Shown here: positions 26,426-35,993 of the stretch, in pieces
Numbering within the stretch: position 1 is the first letter of the stretch
Layout of the letters: every line of letters starts with the position of its first letter
Source: Clostridiales bacterium
GTDB taxonomy: Bacteria; Bacillota; Clostridia; Christensenellales; Pumilibacteraceae
Assembly: GCA_022508445.1 (NCBI GenBank)
Contig: JAFLVG010000002.1
Location: 186,001-250,000 of the forward strand
Reading direction: 5' to 3'
Length of the DNA stretch: 64,000 nucleotides
Made by a program: the position numbers and the translations under genes
The notes under the pieces: generated by a model
Told to the model about the DNA's origin: nothing
Databases searched by the model: none
Seen by the model: the letters and a program-made list of their open reading frames with translations, nothing else

Positions 26426-29400
26426 ATGAGAATAGGCAAAAAGGGATTGTTAGTGACTGTCATGGTGATGATTGTCACCGCAGTTTTCACTCTTTTGGCG
26501 TGTGGCGAAGCCGAAAAAACGCCGCCCAAGACAACGGCAGGTGCATATTATCTGTCCGTATGCGACGGCGGTGAGTGGCAGACCTACACGTCGGACAGCT
26601 CCATACCTGCGGCAAAGAAGTTTACGCAGGACGCGCAAAATAAATCCGTCTATACTCTTGTTATCGCTCTTGATGAGGGAGCATTGATAAGAATTGCACA
26701 AGTCGGATCTACTGCAACCTACGGCGCCGACGAGCTTTTGAGCTCGCAAGACTACCTCGTAGAGGGCAGCAACAACGCCATATCGGTAGCGGCATCGGGC
26801 ACGTACACATTCACGTTCGACGCGACCGACAATTCTATCACGTATAAGTACAAAGAGAACGGCACGGGCCCCGAAGCTTTGCTTGTGTCAATCGACAACG
26901 TTACGGGTGCTATCACACTCAAATACAACGACACTCCCAAACAGCTGACCGCTACCGTAACTTTCAGTGACACATCGACGTCTTCCGAAGGTATCGAGTG
27001 GGAAAGCTCCGAAACGGGTGTTGCAACTGTTGTTAACGGTCTTATCACACCGGTAAGCGCCGGAACAACCGTAATCAAGGCGAGCTACGCCGATATTGAA
27101 GACACCGTAACCGTACATGTCAACGGTGAAGTCACGATTGCCCCCACAGACTTGACTTTGAATGTCGGTCAGTCGGAGCCCGTTGTCGCAACGGTTGCGG
27201 GTGGCGCTATCATTTACGAATGGGCTTCGTCGAATGAAGACGTAGCGACTGTAACACAAGAAGGCGTAGTCACCGGTCACGCCGCCGGTGAAGCCGAAAT
27301 AACGCTTGCGTATTACGAAAGACCGAATACAACTTTGAAGCGTTTGCCTTGTGCAGTTAAGGTTAACACTCCGGTTTCGAGAATAGATCTCAGTACTACC
27401 AAGTTGACCGTCAGCTTAGATAGTCCTGAAACGCTTACCGTAACTATCTCGCCGGACGACGCGACAAACCAAGAATACAGCTGGGATATTGCGACAGAGG
27501 ACGATGCCGATGCCGCGGATATCGTAAGCGTAACCAAAGCGGGCAAAACGTTGACTATAACCGGCAAGACAGTCGGCACCGTAACGCTCACTGTCACGTC
27601 CGCCGACGACGACACGAAAACCGCAGAGTGCGTCATCAATGTTGTCGAAGCAGGCGAGGCTATTGTCAAAATTGTCGACAGTAACGACGAGGCCGTGGAC
27701 GGAATAACTCTTCACAAAACAACAAACAGCACGGCTACGCTCAAAGTCAGCGTGACCAATGATACTGTTCAGTCCGTTGCATGGCTGAGCAGCACCACTG
27801 CCGTAGCTACCGTAACCGCGTCCGGAGAAACCACAACCGTCACATCCGTAGCGTTCGGTACGACTACCGTTACCGCGACCGTAACGCTCGAAAACGGCGG
27901 CGAGAAGAAAGTAACCTGCAAAGTCCTCGTTGCGCCTTCGACGTTCTATCTGTACGGCGACTACGGTAATCCCACTTGGTCGAGCGATATCGAAAATCTT
28001 ACAGCAAGTAAAATGGTCTTTGCCGAAACCGAGCAAAAAGGCATTTACAAGCTTACATTCGATTTGCTGAACGGTAAGAACTTCCGTATAGGTCATGACG
28101 ACGGCTTCTCAGGTAATGTCAGTAATTGGGCGTGGGTAGGTCTTAACTATGACCGACGCGATCAAGCATCATTTACCGAATTAGGTCTTGATTATGCCGG
28201 TGACAAAGACAACAACATTAAACCTACCGTTTCCGGCAACTACACGCTCACGGTTGATTTAACAGACGGTCTCGCCGTTATATATGCCGTGCGCAACTCG
28301 ATTGCCGTTACCGGCATTACCGTAACAAATACCGGAGCGGTTTCACTTAAAGCCGGTGATCCCGAAAATAATTCAACTACTGTTACGCTTGCCGTTCAGC
28401 CGCAAAATGCTACATATACGGCTGATGACATAACGTGGTCGTGCGCCAACGGCGATGTTACTCTTGTCGAGGCTCCCGGTAAGATGTCGGTCACCGTTAC
28501 CGTCAATGACGACGCGGCTACCGGTAATGCAGTAGTCAAATGCGAGGTCAAAGGCAAAGAGGACAGCGTTACTATTTCGCTTGTTGCGGCGCAAGGCGAA
28601 GTGCAGCTTGCAGACAAAGTAGTGTTCGCGCAAGAGGCATATCAATTCGACGTATCGACAATCACGTGGCAGGACGGCTGGACGGCGACTGTTTCGGCTC
28701 TTGCCAAGACCGAGGACGATGAGCTTGCCACCAATTCGAACGTTGAATATACTTGCGACGACAGCGGTGTTACAGTCAACGCCAATAGCGGTGCAGTTAC
28801 TGCCACTAAACTCGGCACGTATACGATTACGGCAACAGCGTTGGACGGCTCCGGCGTATCGGAAGAAGCGAAGGTGACCTTCTATTCGAAGAAGATTTAT
28901 ATTTCGGGCGACCATAACAGTTGGACTCCCGGATCGAGCGATAACTTTAAGGACGACGGCACTCATAAGACGTTCACGTTAAAAATAATGCTCTCATCGG
29001 GCAACTTATCGATGATTGCTTTTGACGGAATAAGCAGCTGGGATATTAGCGCCATTGTCGCTTCCGATATCGCTCCGGGCTCGGACGCTTCCGCAAGCGG
29101 CAGAAATATTAAGGTTTCGAACACGGGTGTATTCCAACTTACATTGGATTTGTCCGGTCCGAATGCGCAGGTGACGTACAAATATCTCGGAATTGTTTCG
29201 TTAGTGCTTTCTGCGGGCGGTGGTTCGTCATCTGTTAATTGCACACAACTTACGGAAGATTGGAAGTACACTATGACCGCGGTTGCCGAATGCACAGCGG
29301 AAACCGAGTACGGCATCTCTGTTAACAAATTCGGAACTACGATTAACATTACCGATCCTACTAAATTCAGCGGTGCCGCCCTTGAAAAGTTTGATTACGT

Positions 29401-29935
29401 GGCAGCGAACGGTACCTTCAAGTGCCTTGAAGACGGCAAGTATCAAATCGACGTAGTCTTAGACGATGAAGGTGAGTACACCGTAACAATTTCCAAAGTT
29501 TCTCTTGGCGAGGAAAGTACGGCATATTCGGTGTATTTGGAACTTTATTATGATAGCGGTTATTCCGAAAGTTCTGCCGCTGCCTCCAATCCTAAACTTT
29601 ACTTTAATGAAACTACCGGAATATACACGGCTTTCGTTACATTGAATTTGGATAAGGCGTGGAGACACTTCGGCATTACAGTTCGCAGTACGGACGGCAA
29701 AACAACGCATGTAACAATTAAGCCGAACGGAGCTGATAATGGCGCGACGGCAGGTTTTGTCGGAGCAAACACTATCAATGACGCCGGCTTGTTAGATAGC
29801 TCTTTGTACTGGGCTACCGGTTTCTACTCCGCTTCAACGACGTTGTATGTCAAGCTTGAATTTACTGCGGAAGATATTGCTGCCGGTAAAGTAGACACCG
29901 TCACATTTGCAAGCTCTAATTTTGCAGAGGCATAA
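26426..29935 (+). CDS. Large surface lipoprotein with bacterial Ig-like repeats
   Basis: The 1169-residue protein has a signal peptide with a lipobox (FTLLAC, lipidated Cys 26). Multiple BIG2-type Ig-like repeats follow (for example about 150-232, 235-315, 316-410, 620-720 and 730-845), seen from GVATVVNGLITPVSAGTTVI-like cores. Interspersed segments at about 40-145, 505-620 and 860-960 resemble the repeated beta domains of SusE/SusF-like surface glycan-binding proteins. Being first in the galactan operon, it probably holds polysaccharide at the cell surface. I see no catalytic motif. Repeat boundaries are approximate. Confidence 0.8.
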   Translation: MRIGKKGLLVTVMVMIVTAVFTLLACGEAEKTPPKTTAGAYYLSVCDGGEWQTYTSDSSIPAAKKFTQDAQNKSVYTLVIALDEGALIRIAQVGSTATYGADELLSSQDYLVEGSNNAISVAASGTYTFTFDATDNSITYKYKENGTGPEALLVSIDNVTGAITLKYNDTPKQLTATVTFSDTSTSSEGIEWESSETGVATVVNGLITPVSAGTTVIKASYADIEDTVTVHVNGEVTIAPTDLTLNVGQSEPVVATVAGGAIIYEWASSNEDVATVTQEGVVTGHAAGEAEITLAYYERPNTTLKRLPCAVKVNTPVSRIDLSTTKLTVSLDSPETLTVTISPDDATNQEYSWDIATEDDADAADIVSVTKAGKTLTITGKTVGTVTLTVTSADDDTKTAECVINVVEAGEAIVKIVDSNDEAVDGITLHKTTNSTATLKVSVTNDTVQSVAWLSSTTAVATVTASGETTTVTSVAFGTTTVTATVTLENGGEKKVTCKVLVAPSTFYLYGDYGNPTWSSDIENLTASKMVFAETEQKGIYKLTFDLLNGKNFRIGHDDGFSGNVSNWAWVGLNYDRRDQASFTELGLDYAGDKDNNIKPTVSGNYTLTVDLTDGLAVIYAVRNSIAVTGITVTNTGAVSLKAGDPENNSTTVTLAVQPQNATYTADDITWSCANGDVTLVEAPGKMSVTVTVNDDAATGNAVVKCEVKGKEDSVTISLVAAQGEVQLADKVVFAQEAYQFDVSTITWQDGWTATVSALAKTEDDELATNSNVEYTCDDSGVTVNANSGAVTATKLGTYTITATALDGSGVSEEAKVTFYSKKIYISGDHNSWTPGSSDNFKDDGTHKTFTLKIMLSSGNLSMIAFDGISSWDISAIVASDIAPGSDASASGRNIKVSNTGVFQLTLDLSGPNAQVTYKYLGIVSLVLSAGGGSSSVNCTQLTEDWKYTMTAVAECTAETEYGISVNKFGTTINITDPTKFSGAALEKFDYVAANGTFKCLEDGKYQIDVVLDDEGEYTVTISKVSLGEESTAYSVYLELYYDSGYSESSAAASNPKLYFNETTGIYTAFVTLNLDKAWRHFGITVRSTDGKTTHVTIKPNGADNGATAGFVGANTINDAGLLDSSLYWATGFYSASTTLYVKLEFTAEDIAAGKVDTVTFASSNFAEA

Positions 29936-29952
29936 AAGGTAATTCAATTAAA

Positions 29953-31764
29953 ATGGAAAAACAACTTGCACTAAACATTATTCACCGTCCCGAGCTCTCT
30001 CCCGAATATGCGGAGAGAGCTCTCGGGGGGCGAAAGGATGTCACCGACGAATCGCTCGAAATATTTCTGTTTCAGCAGCAAGCCGCGCACAAAAACGGGC
30101 TTAAAACAACCATACATATTACATACGCGTCGCTGTTCTCCGACGAGATAGTCAAGGTCGCCAAAGAACACAATAAAAAATACGGCGACGAGATTGCTAT
30201 GTCGCTGTTGGGACTTCCTTGTAAGCAGTTCAAAGAGAAGTACAAAACCGAGGACTTCTGCATTTGGATGTTCGACGAGAAGACCAAAATGGAGATTATC
30301 GACGACTGTTTCTCGCTGTTTTACGAGAAGTTCGGCTTTTATCCGCAGTCGACGGGCAGTTACTTTCTGGACGCGTTTTGTATCAACTATATCAAGAGCA
30401 AATATCCGTCGGTCAAGTGCGCCGTTGCTACGTGCTGGGAGGAAGGCCCCAAGGCTTACCACACTTGCAACAACAGCTGGTATACGTTCATGGACGGCGG
30501 TCCGTGGAATCCTTGGATACCGTCCAAGATCAACTCGCACTGTCCCGCCTCCGACAAGGACGACGACAGCGGCATAGTTGCCATTCCGCACCTGTCGCGC
30601 GACCTTATGGCGTGCTTTGACGGCAACGGAAGCAACTTCGGCACTCATCCGCAAAACGTTCTTCGCGGCATGATTTACTACAACGACAACGGCTCGATAG
30701 AGTATCCGTACCTTTACAACCTTATCGATCAGTACCGCCATTTGGAGAAGTACAACGACGGGTATTCCTACAATATGATGTTTGTCGGTCCCGGTTGGCT
30801 CAATAAAGCGGGCAGATGGGAAGCGCCGTATGAGCTCCTTGCTAAATCATACGAGGACGGCATGAAGTATTACGGCAAGCTCAAAAAGCAAGGCAAGCTG
30901 CTCGACCTTACCATGTCTGAGTTCGCAGACTATTACCGCCGTCGTCATACCGATTATAAAATGCCCGAGTGCGCGCTGTGGAAGGACATCCTTTACGGAA
31001 GCGACAAGCAGTATTTCTGGCTTGCCGATCCCACAAAGCGCTTGTGCCTTGACTTCAATCAGGGCGGCGCAATGGTTGATCTCAGACCGTATGTCGCGCG
31101 CATTCCGCAAAAGACCGGCATAGGCACAGACGACGTCTATGACGCGTCATATCCGTACCTTATTCAAATAAATTACAGGGCGGGATATTTTACGCACTAT
31201 GCGGGCGCGGGCACGATAAAGTCGTGCAAGGTCAGCTACAAGGGCGAAAGCGCAGACCTTTGCTTGTGCCGGACCATGGCGACGTTTGAAAAGACAGAAA
31301 ACGGCGTTAAGCTTACCGCAAATCCCGTTACGGTCACCATTAAAGGGCTCGATATCGTCATAAAATCCACATATCTTTTTGAGAAATCGGGAAGAGTTGT
31401 CACGACGCGCGAAATAGTGAACGACTTGCACGGCGAAGAAGTGACGATTGAAGAGTATTTCACGGGTGCTTTCGGAACAACCGAATATCAAGCGGATATG
31501 ACTAAACTCACGCTGGGCGTCGGCGACACGTCAATGAAGTACGGGTATCTCGGCAAGAGCATTTCCTCCAAACAAACGAGTAAGCCGCTCGTAGCCTTTG
31601 TTGAGATACCCGACGTAACGACGCGTGTGGAAATGGGCGGCGACGTCGATGAGCTTTGCGTATCGGAGGGAATTGCGTTCTCGCCGGTGTACCATTTGAG
31701 CGTTAAAAAATCATTGCAAAAAGGAGGCGTCACAACGTGGCTCAATCTTCAAAAGGCAAACTGA
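29953..31764 (+). CDS. Unrecognised enzyme-like protein of the galactan operon
   Basis: The 603-residue protein has no signal peptide. The first 330 residues look like a (beta/alpha) barrel of the kind found in glycoside hydrolase/deacetylase folds, with conserved-looking Trp, His and acidic residues (TGSYFLDAF, CAVATCWEEG, FMDGGPWNPW, AIPHLSRDL). The last 220 residues are beta-rich, like a carbohydrate-binding sandwich. I cannot place it in a named family, so a role in processing imported galacto-oligosaccharides is inferred from context only. A long inverted repeat lies in its codons 13-25. Its 3' end overlaps the zinc-ribbon gene by 28 bases. Confidence 0.6.
   Translation: MEKQLALNIIHRPELSPEYAERALGGRKDVTDESLEIFLFQQQAAHKNGLKTTIHITYASLFSDEIVKVAKEHNKKYGDEIAMSLLGLPCKQFKEKYKTEDFCIWMFDEKTKMEIIDDCFSLFYEKFGFYPQSTGSYFLDAFCINYIKSKYPSVKCAVATCWEEGPKAYHTCNNSWYTFMDGGPWNPWIPSKINSHCPASDKDDDSGIVAIPHLSRDLMACFDGNGSNFGTHPQNVLRGMIYYNDNGSIEYPYLYNLIDQYRHLEKYNDGYSYNMMFVGPGWLNKAGRWEAPYELLAKSYEDGMKYYGKLKKQGKLLDLTMSEFADYYRRRHTDYKMPECALWKDILYGSDKQYFWLADPTKRLCLDFNQGGAMVDLRPYVARIPQKTGIGTDDVYDASYPYLIQINYRAGYFTHYAGAGTIKSCKVSYKGESADLCLCRTMATFEKTENGVKLTANPVTVTIKGLDIVIKSTYLFEKSGRVVTTREIVNDLHGEEVTIEEYFTGAFGTTEYQADMTKLTLGVGDTSMKYGYLGKSISSKQTSKPLVAFVEIPDVTTRVEMGGDVDELCVSEGIAFSPVYHLSVKKSLQKGGVTTWLNLQKAN
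29989..30028 (+). repeat. Long inverted repeat inside a coding region
   Basis: CCCGAGCTCTCTCC pairs with GGAGAGAGCTCTCGGG with a two-base bulge and a nine-base loop. It falls in codons 13-25 of the 603-aa gene and would form a strong RNA hairpin near the ribosome start site. Confidence 0.75.
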
Positions 31765-31997
31765 ACTTCCGTTGTCCGTCGTGCTTTATGCGTGATATCG
31801 ACATTGATATGTTTTACGACAGCGATAAAGAAGAGTATTACTGCTTGCGCTGCTGCTTTCACGGCAACGAGGCGCAGGTCGAAGCTTTGAACGAAATGGC
31901 GCGTTACCGCTACGGCAGACTCAAAATGCGCGTGGCAGATTTCGGAGAAGACAACGTGCCTGCCACCTTTGTTTCGCATAAGCGCGGGGAGCAATAG
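31737..31997 (+). CDS. Small zinc-ribbon protein
   Basis: The 86-residue protein has two CxxC pairs (C13/C16 and C36/C39) typical of a zinc ribbon, and a basic C-terminal half. The GTG start at 31737 is preceded by AAGGAGG at the right distance, although it lies inside the end of the previous gene. It ends five bases before the cytosolic galactanase gene. Function is unknown; a regulatory or RNA-binding role is possible. It appears to be cotranslated with its neighbours. Confidence 0.7.
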   Translation: MAQSSKGKLNFRCPSCFMRDIDIDMFYDSDKEEYYCLRCCFHGNEAQVEALNEMARYRYGRLKMRVADFGEDNVPATFVSHKRGEQ

Positions 31998-32002
31998 AAG
32001 TT

Positions 32003-33112
32003 ATGCGGCTCGGAATAGACATTTCAACATATTTCGAAGAAATCGATCGCGGTGCGACATATTACGACGGCGATAAAGTAGTAGAGCCGTTATCGTTGCT
32101 CCGTGCCAACGGCGTAGACTTGATGCGCATTCGTTTGTGGGTAAACCCTTACGACGAAAACGGTAATCCTTATCTCGGCGGAACGTGCGATCTCGACAAT
32201 TTTATTCGTCTTGCGCGACTTGCCGAGAGCAAAGGTTATGACGTTATGCTCGACATTCACTATTCCGATTTTTGGTGCGATCCGGGCAAGCAGAGCATTC
32301 CCAAGTCGTGGAAAAACCTCGACTTGAACGGGCTCGTCGCAAAGGTTTACGAGTATACCAAATCGGTCTTGCTTACCGCAAAAGAAAACGGCATAACTAT
32401 CAAGTACATTCAAGTCGGCAACGAAATAACAAACGGTATGCTGTGGCCGATAGGAAAGCTTATCGAGCATGAGGGCGCGCCTCGAACGAATTACGACAAT
32501 CTGCGCGCGCTCATCAAGTCGGGCGTCAAGGCTTGCCGCGAAATAACCCCCGACGCCGCGCTGATTTTGCACCTTGAACGAAGCTACGACCAAGAGCTTT
32601 ACAACGAGTTCTTTTCGCACATGACGGACGTCGATTACGACATTATCGGCTTTTCGTATTATCCGTACTGGCACGGCACCTTCGAGCAGTTTTTCGCCAA
32701 CGTCGATAACTGCAAAAAGTTCGGCAAGCGCCTTATGGTTGTCGAGGTCGGCTACGGATTTACATTAGAGGACTATATCAAGAACGCTCACGGCGGCGCG
32801 CATCTCGTTATTGACGCGACGGTGACGGAAGGCATGAGCTTTGCAAAAGACTATCCGCTCACGCCAAAGGGACAAGCAAAATTCACGAGAGATTTTCTCG
32901 TATGGGCGCGCGATCACGGACTGGAAGCGGCGCTTTGGTGGGAGCCGCTGTGGATTCCGGGCGACGGAATTTGCTGGGCGACCGAAGAAGCGCAACGCTA
33001 TTTCGGAGCCGACGAGATCAAATCCACACGCAACGAATGGGCAAACCAATGCCTGTTTGACTACGAAGGGAAGAAACTCCCCGCATTCGATGAGTTTCGA
33101 AAAAAGTATTAA
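32003..33112 (+). CDS. ganB: Cytosolic GH53 endo-beta-1,4-galactanase
   Basis: The 369-residue protein is a GH53 (beta/alpha)8 enzyme of clan GH-A that cuts beta-1,4-galactan. Signatures are GIDISTYFEE at the start, LMRIRLWVNPYDENGNPY, LDIHYSDFWCDPGKQSIPK, VQVGNEITNGMLWP (acid/base Glu) and VVEVGYGFT (nucleophile Glu). There is no signal peptide, which is unusual for GH53. It probably acts on oligosaccharides brought in by the ABC importer encoded next to it. A second, secreted GH53 is encoded at 38342-40975. Confidence 0.92.
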   Translation: MRLGIDISTYFEEIDRGATYYDGDKVVEPLSLLRANGVDLMRIRLWVNPYDENGNPYLGGTCDLDNFIRLARLAESKGYDVMLDIHYSDFWCDPGKQSIPKSWKNLDLNGLVAKVYEYTKSVLLTAKENGITIKYIQVGNEITNGMLWPIGKLIEHEGAPRTNYDNLRALIKSGVKACREITPDAALILHLERSYDQELYNEFFSHMTDVDYDIIGFSYYPYWHGTFEQFFANVDNCKKFGKRLMVVEVGYGFTLEDYIKNAHGGAHLVIDATVTEGMSFAKDYPLTPKGQAKFTRDFLVWARDHGLEAALWWEPLWIPGDGICWATEEAQRYFGADEIKSTRNEWANQCLFDYEGKKLPAFDEFRKKY

Positions 33113-33160
33113 CGCCGTAAAGGTTTAATATAAAAAATTCAAAACAAGGAGAATTAAAAA

Positions 33161-34420
33161 ATGAGGAAAGTAATTGCAGCATTGCTCGGTGCGGTGCTAA
33201 TCGGTTCGAGTATGCCGGGACTTGTTGCTTGTGGCGGCGATGAAGAGGGCGCAAACGCAAAGTACAAGTACAGCATCAAGGTTTGGGTCGGCGAAAACAC
33301 GAAGGAGCTTACTCAAAAGCTTATCACGGATTTCAACAAGACAAATCCTTACAGTATTTGGTTCAATGCAAGGGTTGAAGAGGTCACGGAAAGCAAAGTT
33401 ACGGGCGATATTCTTAAAAAACCCAACGACGCTCCCGAAATTTACTGCTTCGGACAGGACCAGCTTGCGCGTCTTGTCTCGAATAAGGCCATAGCCGAGC
33501 CGTACGGCACGACGGTCGATGAGCTCAAAGCCGTGCATACGGCAAGCTCGATTGACGCGGCGTCGCTTAATGGCAAGCTTTACGCATATCCGCTCACAGA
33601 GGACAATGGGTATTTCCTCTATTACGACAAGCGCGTTATGGATGCGACGCAAGTGGAAACCGTCGAAGACATTATGGCTGCATGCAGAGCGAAGAATAGG
33701 TATTTCAGCTTTAACCTTAAAGGCGGTTGGTATGCCGCGTCGTTCTTCTACGCTGCCGGAGCAAAATCGGAGTGGGATGTCGACATAAACGGGCACTTCC
33801 AAGATTACACCGATAATTTTGAAACAGAGTACGGCATGCTCGGAGCAAAAGGACTTCAAAAGGTCATTAAAGACAGTTCATATCTCGATCTTGACACGAA
33901 AGAGACCGGAAAGGTGACCGATTTCAGCGAGGGTACGCCTGCCGGTGCGGTCGTCAGCGGAATTTGGGATTACAAAGCGGCTAAAAAGATATTGGGCGAC
34001 AATCTTGGAATTGCGCCGCTTCCGTCCTTTACCGTCGACGGACAAACAAAAAAGCTCGCTTCGTTCTTGGGCTGCAAATTGCTCGGTGTTTCGCAGTACT
34101 CCGACGTTGCCAAATCGTCGGCGCTTGAATTCCTCGCACAATATCTTACAAGCGAGGAAAGTCAGTGGAAGCGTTTTGAAGAGTTCGGGTGGCGTCCTTC
34201 CGTAGAAACCTTGCAGAGCGAAGAAGATGTTAAAAATCATCCGGCGCTTTCTGCATTGCTTGAAACCGCAACCGTAGCCCAAGGCCAGTATCCGACCGAT
34301 TGGTGGACAAAGGTTCAAACGCTTGCGCTCGGCATAAAAGAAGCGGAAACGGGAAGCGAAGTCGGTCTTCAAGCTGCACTCAATCAGTACAAATCAGAAT
34401 TGAACGGTTTGAAAGGATAA
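33161..34420 (+). CDS. ABC importer, sugar-binding lipoprotein
   Basis: The 419-residue protein is a MalE-type (family 1) solute-binding protein. It has a signal peptide with lipobox GLVAC (lipidated Cys 24) and the usual two-lobe pattern (YSIKVWVGENTKEL near the start, EWDVDINGHF, TPAGAVVSGIWDYKAAKK). It should capture galacto-oligosaccharides outside the cell, comparable to GanS of B. subtilis, and pass them to the two permeases encoded just downstream. A CAAGGAG site precedes the ATG. Confidence 0.9.
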   Translation: MRKVIAALLGAVLIGSSMPGLVACGGDEEGANAKYKYSIKVWVGENTKELTQKLITDFNKTNPYSIWFNARVEEVTESKVTGDILKKPNDAPEIYCFGQDQLARLVSNKAIAEPYGTTVDELKAVHTASSIDAASLNGKLYAYPLTEDNGYFLYYDKRVMDATQVETVEDIMAACRAKNRYFSFNLKGGWYAASFFYAAGAKSEWDVDINGHFQDYTDNFETEYGMLGAKGLQKVIKDSSYLDLDTKETGKVTDFSEGTPAGAVVSGIWDYKAAKKILGDNLGIAPLPSFTVDGQTKKLASFLGCKLLGVSQYSDVAKSSALEFLAQYLTSEESQWKRFEEFGWRPSVETLQSEEDVKNHPALSALLETATVAQGQYPTDWWTKVQTLALGIKEAETGSEVGLQAALNQYKSELNGLKG

Positions 34421-34460
34421 TATTTACATAATCAAAAACTATTAAGGAGGTTAATGAGGA

Positions 34461-35993
34461 ATGACGTATTTAGATTCTCTTGCTTATCTGAAACTCAGCA
34501 GATGGCAGAAATTTATATACAAGCTACAATGTTTTTTTGTCGCCATTCCGCGGTGGTTTGCAACGAAGTTCAAAAAGCTCGGCAGAGCGTTCAAAAACTT
34601 CGGCATTAAGGTTGCAAACAACTTCGTCGACATTTGGCAAACATTCAAAAACGGCAGCTGGTCAACGAAAGTATCGTTCCTTGTAATGGGATTCGGCTGT
34701 TTCTACCACAAGCAGTGGTTGCGCGGCGCAGTATTCTTGTTATTGGAAACGGTATTCATATTGTACATGGTGCTTGCGGGCGCGTATTGGCTTTCGCTGT
34801 TCGGCACGCTCGGCACTGTTGAGCAAGGCATAAAATATGAGGAAAACCCGTTTAGACCGGGAGAATTGCGGCCGGTAAAAGTAGAAGGTCACGATTCGTT
34901 TAAGATATTGCTTTACGGTCTTTTGACGTTGTTCTTCATTATAGCGCTTATATACACTTGGAGGCTCAATGTCAAGCAGAGCCGCATTTGCGACGACATC
35001 ACTCGCAGCGGCAAGAAGATTAAGTCGTCTAAGGACGATCTCAAATCGCTACTCGACAACGATTTCCACAAGACGTTACTCTCGCTTCCTGTCGCAGGCA
35101 TTGTCATGTTTACGGTGCTGCCCATCATTTTTATGGTGTTGGTTGCATTCACAAATTACGACAGCGCTCACAACGGGCACTCAAACCTCTTTACTTGGGT
35201 AGGGTTCAACAACTTTAATTCGGTGTTGACGTTTGGCTCGGGCATGCAGGTAGCTTTCGGCGAGATACTTTCTTGGACGCTTATTTGGGCATTCTTTGCG
35301 ACGTTCAGCTGCTATTTCCTCGGCATGCTCGTCGCAATAATGATTAACAAGAAGGGAATCAAAATCAAAAAGTTTTGGCGCACTATCTTCGTCATGACGA
35401 TTGCCGTACCGCAGTTCATATCCTTGCTTTACATATCAAACTTGTTCGCGACAAACGGCATAGTCAACGCCGGACTCATGAAGCTCGGTTGGATATCAAA
35501 GCCTATCAAGTTCTGGGGCGACGGCACTCTCGCAAAGATAATGGTCTTGGTCATCAACGTTTGGGTTGGTATCCCGTACTTGATGTTGATTACGACAGGT
35601 ATCTTGATGAACATTCCCGCCGATTTGTATGAGTCGGCACGTATAGACGGCGCCAATGCCTTCCAGCAGTTTGCCAAGATCACGTTGCCGTACATGTTGT
35701 TCGTCACAGGCCCGTATCTTCTTACCAGCTTTGTCGGAAACATAAACAACTTCAACGTTATTTATCTCTTGACGAGGGGCGGTCCTTTCAACGCGTCTTG
35801 GGGCGACGTCGGAGGCTATGTGGCAGGCGATACGACAATCCTTATTACTTGGTTGTTCGGAATAACGACGAACAATTCGAACTACAAGATGGCGTCGGTT
35901 ATCGGTATCATGATCTTCATAGTCGTATCGGTGCTTTCGCTTGTTGTGTTCACAATTATGCCGGCAAATAAAAGGGAGGATGATTTCTCGTGA
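34461..35993 (+). CDS. ABC importer permease, MalF/GanP type
   Basis: The 510-residue membrane protein has an N-terminal amphipathic region and two early hydrophobic segments (about 70-115 and 150-168). A binding-protein-dependent transport permease domain follows, with the EAA loop at about 390-410 (ESARIDGANAFQQFAKITLP). It is longer than B. subtilis GanP, mainly at the N-terminus. It forms the channel with the next gene product. The ATG follows TTAAGGAGG. The stop overlaps the next start by one base. Confidence 0.9.
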   Translation: MTYLDSLAYLKLSRWQKFIYKLQCFFVAIPRWFATKFKKLGRAFKNFGIKVANNFVDIWQTFKNGSWSTKVSFLVMGFGCFYHKQWLRGAVFLLLETVFILYMVLAGAYWLSLFGTLGTVEQGIKYEENPFRPGELRPVKVEGHDSFKILLYGLLTLFFIIALIYTWRLNVKQSRICDDITRSGKKIKSSKDDLKSLLDNDFHKTLLSLPVAGIVMFTVLPIIFMVLVAFTNYDSAHNGHSNLFTWVGFNNFNSVLTFGSGMQVAFGEILSWTLIWAFFATFSCYFLGMLVAIMINKKGIKIKKFWRTIFVMTIAVPQFISLLYISNLFATNGIVNAGLMKLGWISKPIKFWGDGTLAKIMVLVINVWVGIPYLMLITTGILMNIPADLYESARIDGANAFQQFAKITLPYMLFVTGPYLLTSFVGNINNFNVIYLLTRGGPFNASWGDVGGYVAGDTTILITWLFGITTNNSNYKMASVIGIMIFIVVSVLSLVVFTIMPANKREDDFS

